Shown here: in pieces, positions 1-14,100 of the stretch | How positions within the stretch are numbered: position 1 is the first letter of the stretch | Layout: every line of letters starts with the position of its first letter | Source of the DNA: Turritopsis dohrnii | Taxonomy: Eukaryota > Cnidaria > Hydrozoa > Anthoathecata > Oceaniidae | Assembly: GCA_027922465.2 (NCBI GenBank) | Contig: BQMF02000778.1 | Span: 1-64,000, forward strand | Direction of reading: 5' to 3' | Length of the DNA: 64,000 bases | Program-made: the position numbers and the translations under genes | Notes under the pieces: generated by a model | Database searches by the model: none | Seen by the model: only the letters and a program-made list of their open reading frames with translations | Told to the model about the DNA's origin: nothing

Positions 1-131
1 CTCATTTAAACATCTTTATTTCAATTTGATGTCCTTTTTGTAACTACTTTTCTTAAGTTGAAGTGACATGCCATGAAAACTATAAAGTTTTAAGTTTTTG
101 TTCATAACAATGATGACTATCTTTTGCATAG
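1..131 (+). other. 3' end of an upstream intron of the cadherin gene
   Basis: AT-rich sequence ending in a pyrimidine-rich stretch and an AG acceptor at 130-131, directly before cadherin-coding sequence. The first exon appears to enter in phase 1 here, unlike the phase 0 introns that follow. The short open frame running through this stretch is intron read-through. Confidence 0.6.
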
Positions 132-3100
132 GGAATGTAAACTTGCTTTTATCTGGGGATGTAAGCTCTCAAGTTGGGAAAACATACACGGTTGTTGTCG
201 AAGCTTCAGATGGTGGTGATCCAACAATGTCATGTGATATAACTGTCAACATTGTTATCGAGCTGGATAATAGTAATGCGCCTGAATTCATTTTGAACGG
301 TGGGCCTTACAGTGCAACTATTGACGAAGGTGTTCCAAACAGCTCCCGTGCTGCAAGTTCAAGCTCAAGATGCAGATGGTTCTATTGATAATCTGACATT
401 TTCTATACCAAATGGAAATAGTTTACCATTCACGATTGATCCTTTATCAGGAAATATTTCCGCGACTAGAGCATTTGACAGAGAAAAACGGTGATGTTCG
501 ATTTGTTTTTGATGTTGTAGTAACTGACCGGGGTGGTTTGCAAGCAACAGCGATGGTGACTGTTGATATCAGAGATGTCAATGACCATACACCTGAAATA
601 ACTGGCCCAGACATACTTTCTGTTCCAGAAAATACACAGGGACAGGTTTTGCATGCTTATACTGCCTCAGATGGTGATGCTACAAGTCCTAATAAGGATG
701 TAGAATTCACAATATCTGGTGGTGCGGATTCTATGTTTTTTGATATATCACCGGTAAGAGCATACATGTTTTGCCAAAATAACTCTGTAGCGGTTGGCTA
801 AATGAACAGTTTATAGCTGTAGATACTTTTTTGACTGATTATGTCAACAATTTCTTTCAGAGTGGTGAATTACAACTTGTCAATCCATTGGACTATGAAA
901 TGCAAAGGTCATATGAGGTCATTATTCGAGCAACAGATAAAGGCGTTTATATGATGGCCTTATTCAGTGACAAACGCATCACCATAAGTGCTGAAAATGC
1001 CAACGATTCACCTCCGATTTTCAACTCAACAAACTATGAGGGCTCGGTATATGAATCTGAAGCTGATGGATATTCTATTCTTACAGTGTCAGCTTTTGAT
1101 CCTGATGATCATTCGTCTATTTCATATGGAATTCCAACAAATTTACCATTCAGTATTGATGGAAATGGTATAATTAAGGTAAAGGGACCACCGAACCAAC
1201 CGTTAGACTTTGAAACTCAGCCTGAATACAACTTTGACGTGATTGCTACAGATGATTTTGGAAGCAGTACATCTGTACCTGTGAAAATTATCGTACTGGA
1301 TGTTAACGATAACCCTCCAATATTCAGTGATAGGACTAAGAATATAGTTGAAGATGTATTTGAAAACATTCCATTGGAAACCTTAATTACATCAGTTTTT
1401 GCTGAAGATCTTGACAGCGGAAGTAATGGCGATGTCACTTATGTAATCACATCAGGGAATGTTGAACAAAAGTTCAAGATTGTAGAGGGGGTATGTTTTT
1501 TCTCACGAACGATGTCATTCCAAATATTTATTATTGCAACAAGCATGAGTGTAATTTTTTCTGTCTTTTATTTTGTAGAATGGAACAATACTCTTGAAAG
1601 ATTTCTTAAACTATGAGCAAACCATGCAATATATATTGAAGATCCGTGCGGAAGATGGTGGTACTCCTGTAATGTTTACCAATTCCTTGGAGTCCGCCAC
1701 AGTTACAGTTAATGTTTTAAATGTTAATGAATCACCCATCTTTCCAGAAAAGACCTACACAGCAACTATTGCAGAAACTGATACTGTGCCAGCTTTTGTA
1801 GCAGTAGTCAGTGCAAATGACGAAGATGATGACAATCTCCCTTGGGGGATGCTCACATATGAAATCATTGAAGGGGATACAACTCTGTTTACAATTGATG
1901 TATGTTTGTTTATTCTCAAAACGTTAATCATGATTATTTTGTTTTTTTCTTTAGAGATTATATGTATCAAGCAAAATTTTTTTTCAGAATTCTGGTAATG
2001 TGTTTTTGAATGAACCAATCAACTTTGAAACTGGACCAACACAATTTACATTGAAAATTCGGGCAACGGATGGAGGAGGCCTCGATACTTCAGCTTGTGA
2101 TGCAACTTTAATCATCACTATTCAAGATGTAAATGACCCTCCCTCATTTGAAGGTAGAAATTACGAAGCAACTATATCTGAATTAACTCCAGTTGGTATT
2201 GATGTTTTAACTGTTTCTGCAACCGATGAGGATGAGGGTACGAATGGGGATGTTGTGTATACGATTGTTGGTGGAGACGATTCTAATGGTGATTTTGAAA
2301 TAACGGTATCAATTTCTCTTTATCTAATCTTTTTATATAAACTTTTTTCAGATCAAAATCTCTTTAGCATTTTCAACAATCTTCACCTTTGTGTTTATGT
2401 GATGAAAAGGTTACTCACAGGTCTCAAAACAGTTGAAAGTCATACCGAAATGATAACTTAAATAGTTTGACTTAGTTTTAAATCTACATTTAGGCTGATG
2501 GTCAAATCAATGTTGCAAAATCTCTGAACTACACTACTAAAAATGTCTACACGCTTATTGTAAAGGGAACTGATGGTGACAGTTCTATGACGGTACCAAA
2601 CAGCCAAGTGACAATTTATCTAACCGATGTCAACAATAACCCCCCAGTATTTGACCCACAAGCATATTCTAAGATACTCTCAGAAGATTCTTCACCAGAC
2701 ACCCCTGTTACAACAGTTTTTGCATGGGATGCTGATACTGGTAGCAATGGAAAAGTTGACTATGCTCTTGTTGATACTTTTAATGGTACATTCGAAATTG
2801 ACTCTGTAAGTACATACTTATTATTGTGTTGCGATTATATACTAAAATACTAACTTGAACATCCTACGTTTGCCATAGGATAGTGGACAAATATTGTTGA
2901 AGAAGCCTTTGAATTTTGAAGCTATTAATGAATTTATTCTCGAAGTAACAGCCACAGACGGTGGTTCGCCAAGTTTATCGGCTAATCCAATTGCCACTGT
3001 GGTGGTAACTGTCACAAATGTCAATGAACACCCTCCTACTATCACAAATTTGCCAGCCACAGTAATGATAACAGAAAATGAGCCCCCAGCATCAGAGGTT

Positions 3101-5169
3101 CTATTCACAGTTTCAGCAACTGATCTTGATCTGGACAATTTAACTTTCTCTATTCCTGACAATGTCCCATTTGACATTGATCCAGTGTCTGGCCAAATAA
3201 CAGCCAGTGTATCATTGGATAGAGAAACAAATTCTTCATACTCATTTCTCGTAACAGTGACAGATCCTGGAAATTTGATGGACACAAAGACAATTTTGAT
3301 TTTAGTTGAAGACACTAATGACAATCCACCATACTTTTTATTAGAAAGTCTTTTTGTAAATGTGTCTGTTCCTGAAACCTTTCCTACTGGTGAAACATTA
3401 GCAGCTGTTCCTGCTGGAGACCCAGACACTGTAGGGACAGTGTCTTATGAAATCATTGATGGTGATGGAATTGGAAAATTCACTGTCGATGTAGGTGTTT
3501 ACACTACATTTAAATTTCTATAGAAAACGTATCACCAAAAACATTATTTACTTATTTTCTTTCTTCAGGGATCTGGTAATGTAAAGTTACTCACACCATT
3601 GGATTATGAAAATAAAACTAAGTACACATTAATTATTCGGGCAAATGATGGTGAACAATCGTCTCTGGCAAATGCAACTGTGTGCGTTCATGTGACTGAT
3701 GTGAATGACAACACGCCCCTGTTCATTCCAGCTGGACCTTTCAATATCCCTGAAGGTCCGGCCCCTCCTCAACCTATTTGTCTGACAACTGTCTCAGCTG
3801 TTGATCCAGATTCAGGTCTTAACGGCATGGTGATGTATGAACTGCTTACGCAGGGCTTGGAAGACATCTTTCAGTTGGATATGGTAATGATTATAATGTT
3901 AATTTATCCTATAAATAAAACTTCAGCAAATCTGACATTTTGAATACAAACAATGAAAGATTATCTCAAGAAAGCAGTAACGTTAAAAATGTTTATTACA
4001 TACAAGATTTAGTTCAGATTTTTCTTTTTAGGATGGAAAACTAAGTGTTATTGGTGAGTTAGATTACGAACAAAGGCAAAGTTACGAACTAAAAATACGT
4101 GCCACGGACAAAGGTGATCCACCAAAGTCTACTTCAGGAGCTGACGACTTGTGCGTGACAATAAATGTTGACAATGTAAATGATGTCGATCCTAATTTCA
4201 GTCTTGACAACTATAGAAAAGTCATACCAGAAGGGACGTATATGGATTACTTTATTGTCAAAGTGGAAGCATCTGACGGCGACTTGAATACTTTTAATAA
4301 CATTCTATTCGAAATTGAGGCAGGACCAGATGCTGGATTCTTTGCTATTGATCCTGTAAGATCTTTACTCAAAGTGATTTGTTGAGTTAAATTGAAGAAC
4401 AATGATGTGAATTTATTTCTTTTTTAGTTTTCAGGTAATATCACATTTACTGACATTGCAGATCGTGAAACTAAGAACCAGTACTGCATAAACGTAGTTG
4501 CTAAAGATGACGGTATGCCTGCTAGGGAGGATATAGCAAAAGTTACGGTGGATGTTTCTGATTTGAACGATAACGAACCAGAAATTATTCCGACAGAGTT
4601 GGTGATTGATGTGTGTGAAAATGAGGATCGTGACGTGGTTATTAAAACCATATTAGCCACTGATGATGATTTAGGTGCTAATCAGGATCTGTGTTTTTCA
4701 ATTGCTGGAGGAAATACTAATGGTGACTTTGGAATCCAACCTACAAATGTAAGGAAATCAAGATGTGCTGATTTTGATTTTCCATGCAGGGTTTTGTTGT
4801 CTTTTTCACAAAATTTCATTTGTTTTCTATTTTGTTTCACTCTAGGCAACTGGACAACAAGGGGCAGAAATCTTCATTTTGAACAATCTAGATTTTGAGC
4901 GAACTCTTAAGTACAACCTTACTATTGTTGTGACTGATAAAGGAGCTGAACCAAAGTCTTCCACAGTTGTTTTGTGTATAAACATAATAGATAAAAATGA
5001 CAACAAGCCTATCTTTGATCCAGTATCTTATCCTGTGGCTATCTCCGAAAGTGCTAATATAACTGACTTTGTTGTACAAGTGGTGGCGACTGATGAAGAT
5101 TCTGGTACAAATGGCGAAATCACATATTCCATCCTGCAAGGCGGTGGTGATAAATTCCAGATAGATCCG
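132..5169 (+). other. Cadherin exons 1-10, about 13 EC linkers
   Basis: Exons 1, 2 and 6 are double-length (622, 630 and 612 nt, two EC linkers each). Exons 3-5 and 7-10 are single-length (312-324 nt, one linker each). Each single exon starts in the middle of one EC (often at SGxI/DGxI) and ends in the middle of the next, after a F-x-I-D-type motif. Double exons contain an internal EC with a PFxI motif and no intron. Extra cysteines recur in the strand before the linker (for example VCVHVTDVND in exon 7) and in the following repeat (DLCFSI in exon 9), which could form disulfides. Confidence 0.75.
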
Positions 5170-8100
5170 GTAAGTTGAATTGCATAGATACCTTCAGAAT
5201 GACGCATTGACATTGTACCTTCACAATAATTTTGACCACAATTACGTCACACCTTTGTAGTACTTAAGGTTGCATAATACTTCTTTTTTTTCAAAGTCAC
5301 TTCGCTAGAAAATTTTCTATTTAATAATTTTGGACTTACTGTATGCTATTTGCGGTTTGATGGGTAACTCTGACAATTAATCAAGCTCAACAAAGACAAT
5401 AAAATAACACAACTTCTTAATATAAGAAGAGTGATGAACTTGTCAAATGTCAATAGAGGTTTACATCGTGATTGCTATTGTATTGTAATATAGGCAACTG
5501 GTGTTATCACTTTGATGAATAAAATTGATTTTGAGACTAACAAGACATTTGAGTTAATTATCCGAGCAACAGATGGGAATGTAGACGATCCCAAAGTTTC
5601 CGATCCTAATGCAAGAGTTCTCATAACAGTAAACAATGTTAACGACAATCCACCTGTGTTTGTTGGTGCGCCATACACCGGAGTTGTGGAAGAGAATTCT
5701 GCGGCCGATGTTGCTATAGTTTCTGTCTCAGCGACAGATGCTGATGGTGATCCTCTGGAATTCAGTTTTGATGTTGATCCTGGTCCGTTTCAAATTAATC
5801 CCGTCACTGGTGAAATAACAACTAATGGTGGCATGATTGACCGTGAAGCCATCCCGGAGTATACACTTCCTGTCTGCGTGACGGATGGTAAGACCAAGGT
5901 TTGTACGACGGTAACCATTACAGTCACTGATCAGAATGACAACCCACCTGTAGCGCAAGACCAGCAATTGGTATTTTCGGAGTTAACACCTGTTACCACA
6001 GAATTGATTGATTTGAGCGACATTGCCAGTGATGCAGATGACGGGATATTTGGAACATTATGTTACGAAATTATCGGTGGAAATGAAGAAGTGGATGGCA
6101 CTGACATTTTTGTTCTTGAGAAAGTAAGTATATATTCTTTGAAAAATCTGAAGTTGGCCTGAGATCTGTTGTGGTGGAGTGCCTGCTGAGAGGATTGTCT
6201 ATGTGAGTGGTCAGTATGGTCAAGGATTCATTGACCTAGTCGCCAGTACCTTCAACTTAGTCACCAGTGCCTTCAATAATTGGAGTGGTCATCCTGGGTA
6301 AATCATAATAAATAAATAAATGAATAAATAAAACTACAGCAGATTTGATTGCTTTCAAATCACCAGCTTGTTAAAATTTAAGTGATGAAGTGTTTCTTCC
6401 TTTTCTTGAAGACATCAGGGAAACTTACATTGCAAGCTCCTTTTGACTATGAGAGAACTACATCGTACACACTAGAAGTTAAGATCACGGATGGTGGCGG
6501 TCAATCCATCACCATCGATGTTGATATTGAAGTCACAGATGAAAACGACAATGATCCAATAGTGAACGACAAAACGGTGACGGTGTCGGAAAACGCCCCG
6601 ACAATCATCACGACAGTTGACGCGACGGATGAGGACTCTGGTAACAATGGCGTGTTGAAGTATGAAATCATTTCTGGTAATGTCGGAAATTTGTTCGTCG
6701 TTGATCAGGTTAATTTTCCTTTATTTTCTTTTCGTTTTTATCAAGCACAGAAATGACGTCTGGTTAAAATGTATCCACTTGTGACATCAGCCAGAAGAAC
6801 GTTCATTGTTTTTGTTTTGTAAACATAAAATGTAACTGTAATACATACTGTTTAGCCAATAATGTCGTTTACATTTTTTAATTGGTGCAGGATGGTAACA
6901 TCAAAGTTGCCGATGGAAAAGAGTTGGACTTTGACGAGGAACCGACCGTGTACGACCTAATTATTCACGTGAAGGATTGTGGGTCTCCACAGCGCTCGGA
7001 CAGTGGCACTATAACAATAGTACTGGAAGACGATAACGACAATGAACCGGTATTTGAGTCGCCATCTTACCATACTAGCATACCGGAGACGGAACCGCCG
7101 ACGACGTTTGTGATCGCAGTGTCGGCAAGTGATAAAGACAGCGGCAGTAACAAGCAGATTACATACAGTATAACCGCTGGAAATTTGGACGCCACTGGGG
7201 ATAACATACCCGACTTCATTATAGATCCGGTAGGGTTCAGTTATGGCACTATGCTTAAAATGAGCTCTATTTATGATTGACTGGGTCAACTTTTTCCATA
7301 TTGGGAGATTTTTATTACGAGTTTGTTATTGCGAGTTTGTCATTTATTTATTTATCTTAATTCAATAATAATATGTCTCCATGTTCCTTCACGTTTAGGA
7401 TAGTGGTTCCATTTTCGTTGCAAGTACACTGGACAACACCACACCCTTGTACCAACTCACAGTTACTGCGACAGACAATGGTGATGACCCAAAAAGCAGC
7501 ACAGTCCCCGTCACGATCGAAGTCACCAATGTCAATCAGCCACCCGAGTTCGAAGAAACGATATACCAACTGAACAGAGACGAGACTGTTGCAAACTATA
7601 GTTTAGTACTGACAACGCCGGCTAGTGACCCAGACAACGACCAACTGCAATTCCGAATACTCGACAGTGCCGTTCCTTTTGTCATTGACGACGACGGCAA
7701 CATTAGGAACATTAAAGAACTGGAACGAGACGAACCTAGTGCCCAAACTTTCTTCTGTTTCACTGTAGAGGTCTCGGACGGGTTTCTTACAGACACGGTG
7801 AAGGTTGAGCTAACAATACTCGATGTAAATGACAACGCACCTGAATTTCAGGACGCCAGTTATTCCGAAGAAATTCCCGAAAATACGCCGGAAAATAGAA
7901 CTGTTTTGACCGTGAGTGCGGCCGATGCTGATCTGGGAACTAATGCTGATTTTAGTTACCAGATCACTGGCGGAAACGCCGAAGGAAAATTCAGGATTGA
8001 CGTAAGTTTTTACGGCGCTTTTACTTTATATGGATGTCGTGTCGGTCTGGATGCCGTGTCGTTTTTGTGACGGTGTATTGCCTACATTGAGTTTCTGATT

Positions 8101-11100
8101 GATCGCTTGCTTCGCGAGTTTCGCGATCTTCGAAATTATCACGAGGGAAAGCAAGCTCGAACACATTCGTATAAACGCAATCTAAGTTTGAATTGATAAT
8201 GCTTTTAGGAAAACGGCAATATAATTACCAACGGAACGTTGGATTTTGAAACGACGCCAGAATACCTTCTGCAAATCCAAGCAACAGACGACAATAATCC
8301 GTCGTTGTTTTCGACAGTTCTGGCAACAATCACGATAACGGACGTCAATGAGTATGCACCAGAATTTGAATCGGCAGCTTACAGCGCAACGTGGCCGGAA
8401 AATACCGATAACGGGACGGTCGCATTAACGGTCCAGGCTACAGACTTAGACGGGAGTTCCCAATTTGGTTCGGATAGTATTCGATACGAGATTATCAGCG
8501 GAGCGGATGACAAGTTCAGCATTAATCCGGTAGGAAATTTACCATTTATATACTGTGATAATGTAGTCATTGACTCAATAATGCTATGAGTAGTGCCATA
8601 AAGAAGTTGAGAATGTTAAAACAAGTAATGGAGCCTTCCGTAACATTTGTACCGTTGTATACACTAGTAGCACCCTGAACGTAGAGAAACCTTCTTGCAA
8701 CCCAAAACAGCATGTTGCAACCCAAAACAGTATATTAGGAGGATCACTAACGAGGAATGTTTTGGAGATTTTTTGTTATTATTTCGTGTTGTAGGAAAGT
8801 GGCGACATCCTATTCATAAATACAGTGAATTTTGAGGAAAAATCAAAATACGACATAAAGGTGCAAGCGACCGACGGTGGCGGTGAAGTCGGATTGGCCG
8901 ACGTCTGTATATTCATCACTGATGTCAATGATAATCCACCTATTTTCCAACCCCAGCAATACATGATGAGTGTGGCTGAAGACAAAGGGTCTGGGTTCGT
9001 GGTGACCCAAGTGTTTGCTACTGATGTTGATTCGGGATCGAATGGTGAGATCTGTTACTCGATCGTTCAAATACAACCACACGAAGATAAATTCGTCATA
9101 AATTCAGTAAGTGGCGTTATGTTCCTATCTGCAGAGAGAGCAACCATTACATTTGTAACGAAATAATTTGTTAACACTTTCTTCTGTAGACGACTGGCGT
9201 AATCTCCTTGAGCAGCGCCTTGGATTACGAAAACAACACCCTGTACATCATTACTGTTGAAGCGAAGGACAAGGGTGATGAGCCAAAGTTCTCCAATCCG
9301 AATGCCGCCGTGTTTGTTTCCGTCACTAATGTAAATGACGTGCCGCCAGTGTTTGACAATCCCAGCAACCCTGGTGATCCGAATGATCCGCAGTTCGACG
9401 TTTATAACCCGACAATACCCGAAGAGCGACCGAATGGTACGTTTGTGACGCGTGTCAACGCGACAGATATTGATTCCCAAACTATCGTTCTTTCCATTGA
9501 AAATGCCGACGTGCCGTTTGTAATTGATCAAGATGGCGTAATTAGAACTTCTGGTAGAATAGACTTCGATGATGGGCCTCAAAAATATGAATTATGTATC
9601 CAGGCTAGTGACGGCCTTAATACTGTTTCCGTGAAAGTTTGCGTCACGATTTCGGACATTAACGACAACTCGCCCGTTGTTCCCGATATATGCATATCTA
9701 TCCCCGAAGGGCTTTCTTCCGTGTTCATTGCTGATGTCGAGGGCACGGATAAAGATTCCGGCTCCAACCAGCAACTGACGTACGAGATTGTGGAAGGGAA
9801 TGACATGGAAAGGTTTGACATCGATGATGTAAGTTCGTTTTCGTTTGTGGCGCAAATAATTGATGAAACACTCTATCTTAACAAATTGGTTGGTTGGTTA
9901 GCTTAGTACAGCCATTATCCCGTTCAACGCCAATGTATTATTTCTCTTCTCAATGTATCTTCCTTAAAGGCCATTGACGGTCATCGCTACATAAAATAGA
10001 TAATAAGCGTAGTAGATCTGTGTTGATATTTGCCAGGGTGTTGTAGATATGGATAGCACTACAACGTGAGTGGTAGTATTCAGACAGAAAGGCTCGTAAT
10101 GGGTTCGTGCGTGCGAATGCTGTGTTGAAAAGAGTACATAGATAAAGTTCATAAGAGAAGTAGTGGAAAGAACCTGTATAGAATATCAATGTTGTTTTTA
10201 GGTTACCGGCAGGATTACTACTCCTGATCCGTTCGATTACGACGAAGGCGTCCGACAATTCAGATTGAAAATCAAAACGACGGATCATGGACAACCGGCA
10301 TTGTTCACGTTCAGCGAAGTGAAAATTAACATCACCGACATCAACGACAATACGCCGACGGCTGAGGATGGAGAAATCTCCGTGGAGGAGGGCACTTATG
10401 ATGACCCTCTATACACCGTGGTTGCGGATGACAAAGATTCCACATCCAATGGTGAACTCTGTTATTCAATCATTGGTGGCAATGACGAACCAATGGACTT
10501 CAGGATAGACGAGGTACATTTTAGCAGATTTTAGTTGTAAATTTGAATAGCAAAATAAAAATTTGTGTTCGACATTTGATATTATGCTGTGAGAATGTTT
10601 ATGTTTTTCGTGAAACCACGAAATTATTCCATGGAAGCATTTTTAATGATTTTTTCGCATTGCATTATGGCATTTGTATTCGGTATTAAGATAACAACAT
10701 CCTGGCCAAATTACTTTCGCTTTTCACTTATAATACCCTTGACCCATATTTCCTTTATGTTTTTCCAAACTATCCAAATCAACCTCGTTTTGATGTTTTT
10801 GCATGGATACCACATTCGATAATATTCATCAAATTACCGCATCAAAACGAGGCGAAGTAGTATAGTTCGGCCGAATTTCCACTTTTGGAAAAAAATCGAG
10901 AGAAGTATCATTACGTTGTACCATATTGTTATGCGATGTCGTCCTTCTGTCGGTGTGACTGTCGGTCATTTTGTGTTTCAGAAAACTGGTCAGATTTTTG
11001 CTAAAAATGATCTGGATTTCGATAATGAGCCGACGATGTATTGTTTGACGGTCAGAATAACCGACAAAGGTGATGCTCCTAATTCTAAAGACGTTAAAGT

Positions 11101-14100
11101 GACGATCAAACTGACCGACGTCAATGATAACCCACCCGTCATCGATCCTCCAAGCCAGGGCCAAAGTTACGAAGAAACTATCCCAGAAACTACCCAAGTA
11201 AACGCCAACGTCATCAAGGTGACGGCGACAGATAAAGATACGGCAGCTTTTGGGCCGATCACTTACGAAATTGTCGGTGGAAACAATGACGCGACTTTGG
11301 ATAGTGAACCCGACTTTGGAATTGATCCAGTAAGACCTTTGCCATTTTTTAGATTTCAGCACGTTGTTATGTCGGATATAAATGTGTTTTAAAACTTACC
11401 AACACTGGGTGGAGGAATGGAAACGGACGTATCCAGTATTTAATTTAGTGCTGGTCCATCATATTGAGTGAAATGTTGTTATCGTTATTGTTATGTTTTC
11501 TCTCATTATTACACCGATTTCATGTTTTCAGGCGTCCGGACAAATCTTTGTCCGAAGTCCGCTCGACGCAAGTATACCGGTTTATTATTTGGAAATCAAA
11601 GCGACGGATGGTGGTGGATTAATGTCGGATATCGTTATAGCGACTATCTATGTTCTGAATGTCGACAATCCACCGATGTTCCTCAACGAACCTTACTTAA
11701 CGACAATTAACGAGCAGACTGCCGGCGCCAATCCGTCACCGTTTTACCACACACCGGCTGTTGACATTGACGGTGATCCTTTGACGTATTCGATTCTTAA
11801 CCCGCTTAACGTTCCGTTCAGAATCGACCCAAATACCGGTGCGATCAGCTTAAAACCCGGCGTGACAATCAACCGGGAAGTTGAAGATTCGTACACGTTT
11901 CCAGTCGAAGTAATGTCTAACGGTCTTACCGACACATCTACTGTGACGGTGACGGTTGCAGACGTTAACGACAACTCTCCTGTATTCACCAGTCCAGCTT
12001 ACGAATATACACTGCCAGAAAACTTTCCTTTACAATTATTTGGCGTTATTGAAGCTACTGATGAAGATGACGGGGAAAATGGACGTGTTATATACGAGAT
12101 CACTGATGGTAACGACGAAATGAAATTCGAGTTAGACCCGGTACACATTACGCATTTTCCTTTTAATTTTTTTCTTGCTGAAAGACGATGTTGATCATTT
12201 TTATATTTTTTGACCAACAAAAGAATGCATAAAATCAATGAGTGAATGAATGAAGGAAATGTTAATTTTTGGTTCTTATTTTCGTTTAGAATAAAGGGTT
12301 TTTGACGTTAGTTCAGCCGTTGGATTATGAGACGACAACTATGTACAACTTGACGGTGACGGCAAGAGATAATGGGGCTGTCGTGCGTCAAACGACAGAA
12401 ATCCCCGTCAAAATATTCGTCACCGACGTGAACGAGCACCGTCCCATCTTCGTTGATACTTTCATCGAAGAAAGCGTTCCTGAAAACTCCCCCGTAGGGA
12501 CTGAAGTTGCTTGCGTATTTGCTAATGATAACGACGACAGTTCACCGTTCGGAACTGTTTCTTATTGCATCATCAGCGGAGGAGATAACAAATTTGAAAT
12601 AGACGAGGTAAGGTCGACCGACGCTGGGTTCAACCGTCATTCATGACATGACGGTAAAGATTCACACTTTGAATTTTTAGAACGGAAAAATTAAACTGAA
12701 AAATACGTTAGATTACGAGAAAGATAAAGAATACAAGCTAGTCATTCGCGCAAAAGATGGTGCCGGACGACAGTCGTTACCCAACGCCGTCGTTTGCATT
12801 GAAGTTATTGACGTGAACGATAACCCGCCGAAATTCGATAAAGATTGTTATTTAAGAAACATTCGGGAAGATGCTAGCCCTGGAACGCCTATTGGTACCT
12901 TTACAGCAACGGATGATGATTCAGCGTTATTTGGACCAATCATGTATTCATTGAGTGGAAGTAATGATTTTGAAATTGACATGGTACGTAAATTGTCTTT
13001 GTTGATTTCCTAAAAAAAACTTGATCGGTTTCGAAGATACTAGTAATAAAATCAAGAAAACTTACGATGAGTCAGTATTGGTCTATAAAGAAACGATTGG
13101 CACACGAAGAAATTGTGAAAATATGTAAAATGGGCGATTCTCTTTGAAAGGAAAACTTGTTCCCGAATGCTTCATTTGCAGACTGCATTCGCATTCAAAC
13201 GCTTTGGAAGGTTTTCAATTTTTTTTAAATGTACTCAAACTGCGAAATAAATAAGAAATACCACAGTGAATATCTGATAAAAATATCATGAAAAACTTCA
13301 GGGAAAAAGATCTGAAAGTCCAAACTACGATAAACCAAGCTAATTTCGCAAGTTTAGTTAATCCTGTGTGAAATATAGAAGTCAAAGATATAAAAAATGT
13401 AGTTGATGAAATCTTTCTAATACGCCCTAATTTGAGAAGGTGTATGTAAAGTTGTATGTAAACGCCATTGATTGGCTTTCCCCATACCTCCTGTATCTAT
13501 GATTTCGCTGACAACCTCCAAGTCTAAAAACCTATATTAACTAGACCATGATTTCTTTACAGGGAACTGGTGTGATAACAGTCAAGAATCCACTCACGCC
13601 CGGTCCAGTGGTTGAACTTGAGGTTACCGCCTCTGATAAGGGCGGCAATTCGACAACAACGAAAGTGAAAGTGACGATCACAAATGTTAACGAACCACCA
13701 ACGCTTGCCTGTCCTACACCCCAGATACTTTTCGATTCGTTTGCCGGGGTGTTTAACATAATTCCGTATGATGATCCTGACGCAGGGGATGTACTGACAT
13801 TTTCACTGAACGCGGCCGGCGGGCCGTTCTTAATAAACCAGGTAAGCAGCTTTAGGTATTCGATCGCTCCTGCGCCATGTAAGTTCACGTAACGTAAATT
13901 TAGTATTGATGTTATCAGCCAACTAACAATTCATTTTATTAAAAACATGATGTGTGTTCTTTTTGTTCTTCAACCATGTGCAACCATGTTTAAATGGTCG
14001 GAGAGTGAGTGTAAGTAATGTCAATAATGAACATGCACAGTACACATATATACCATGTCACCAATCAGGATCGTAATTACAATCGGTTGTCAGCCTCAGT

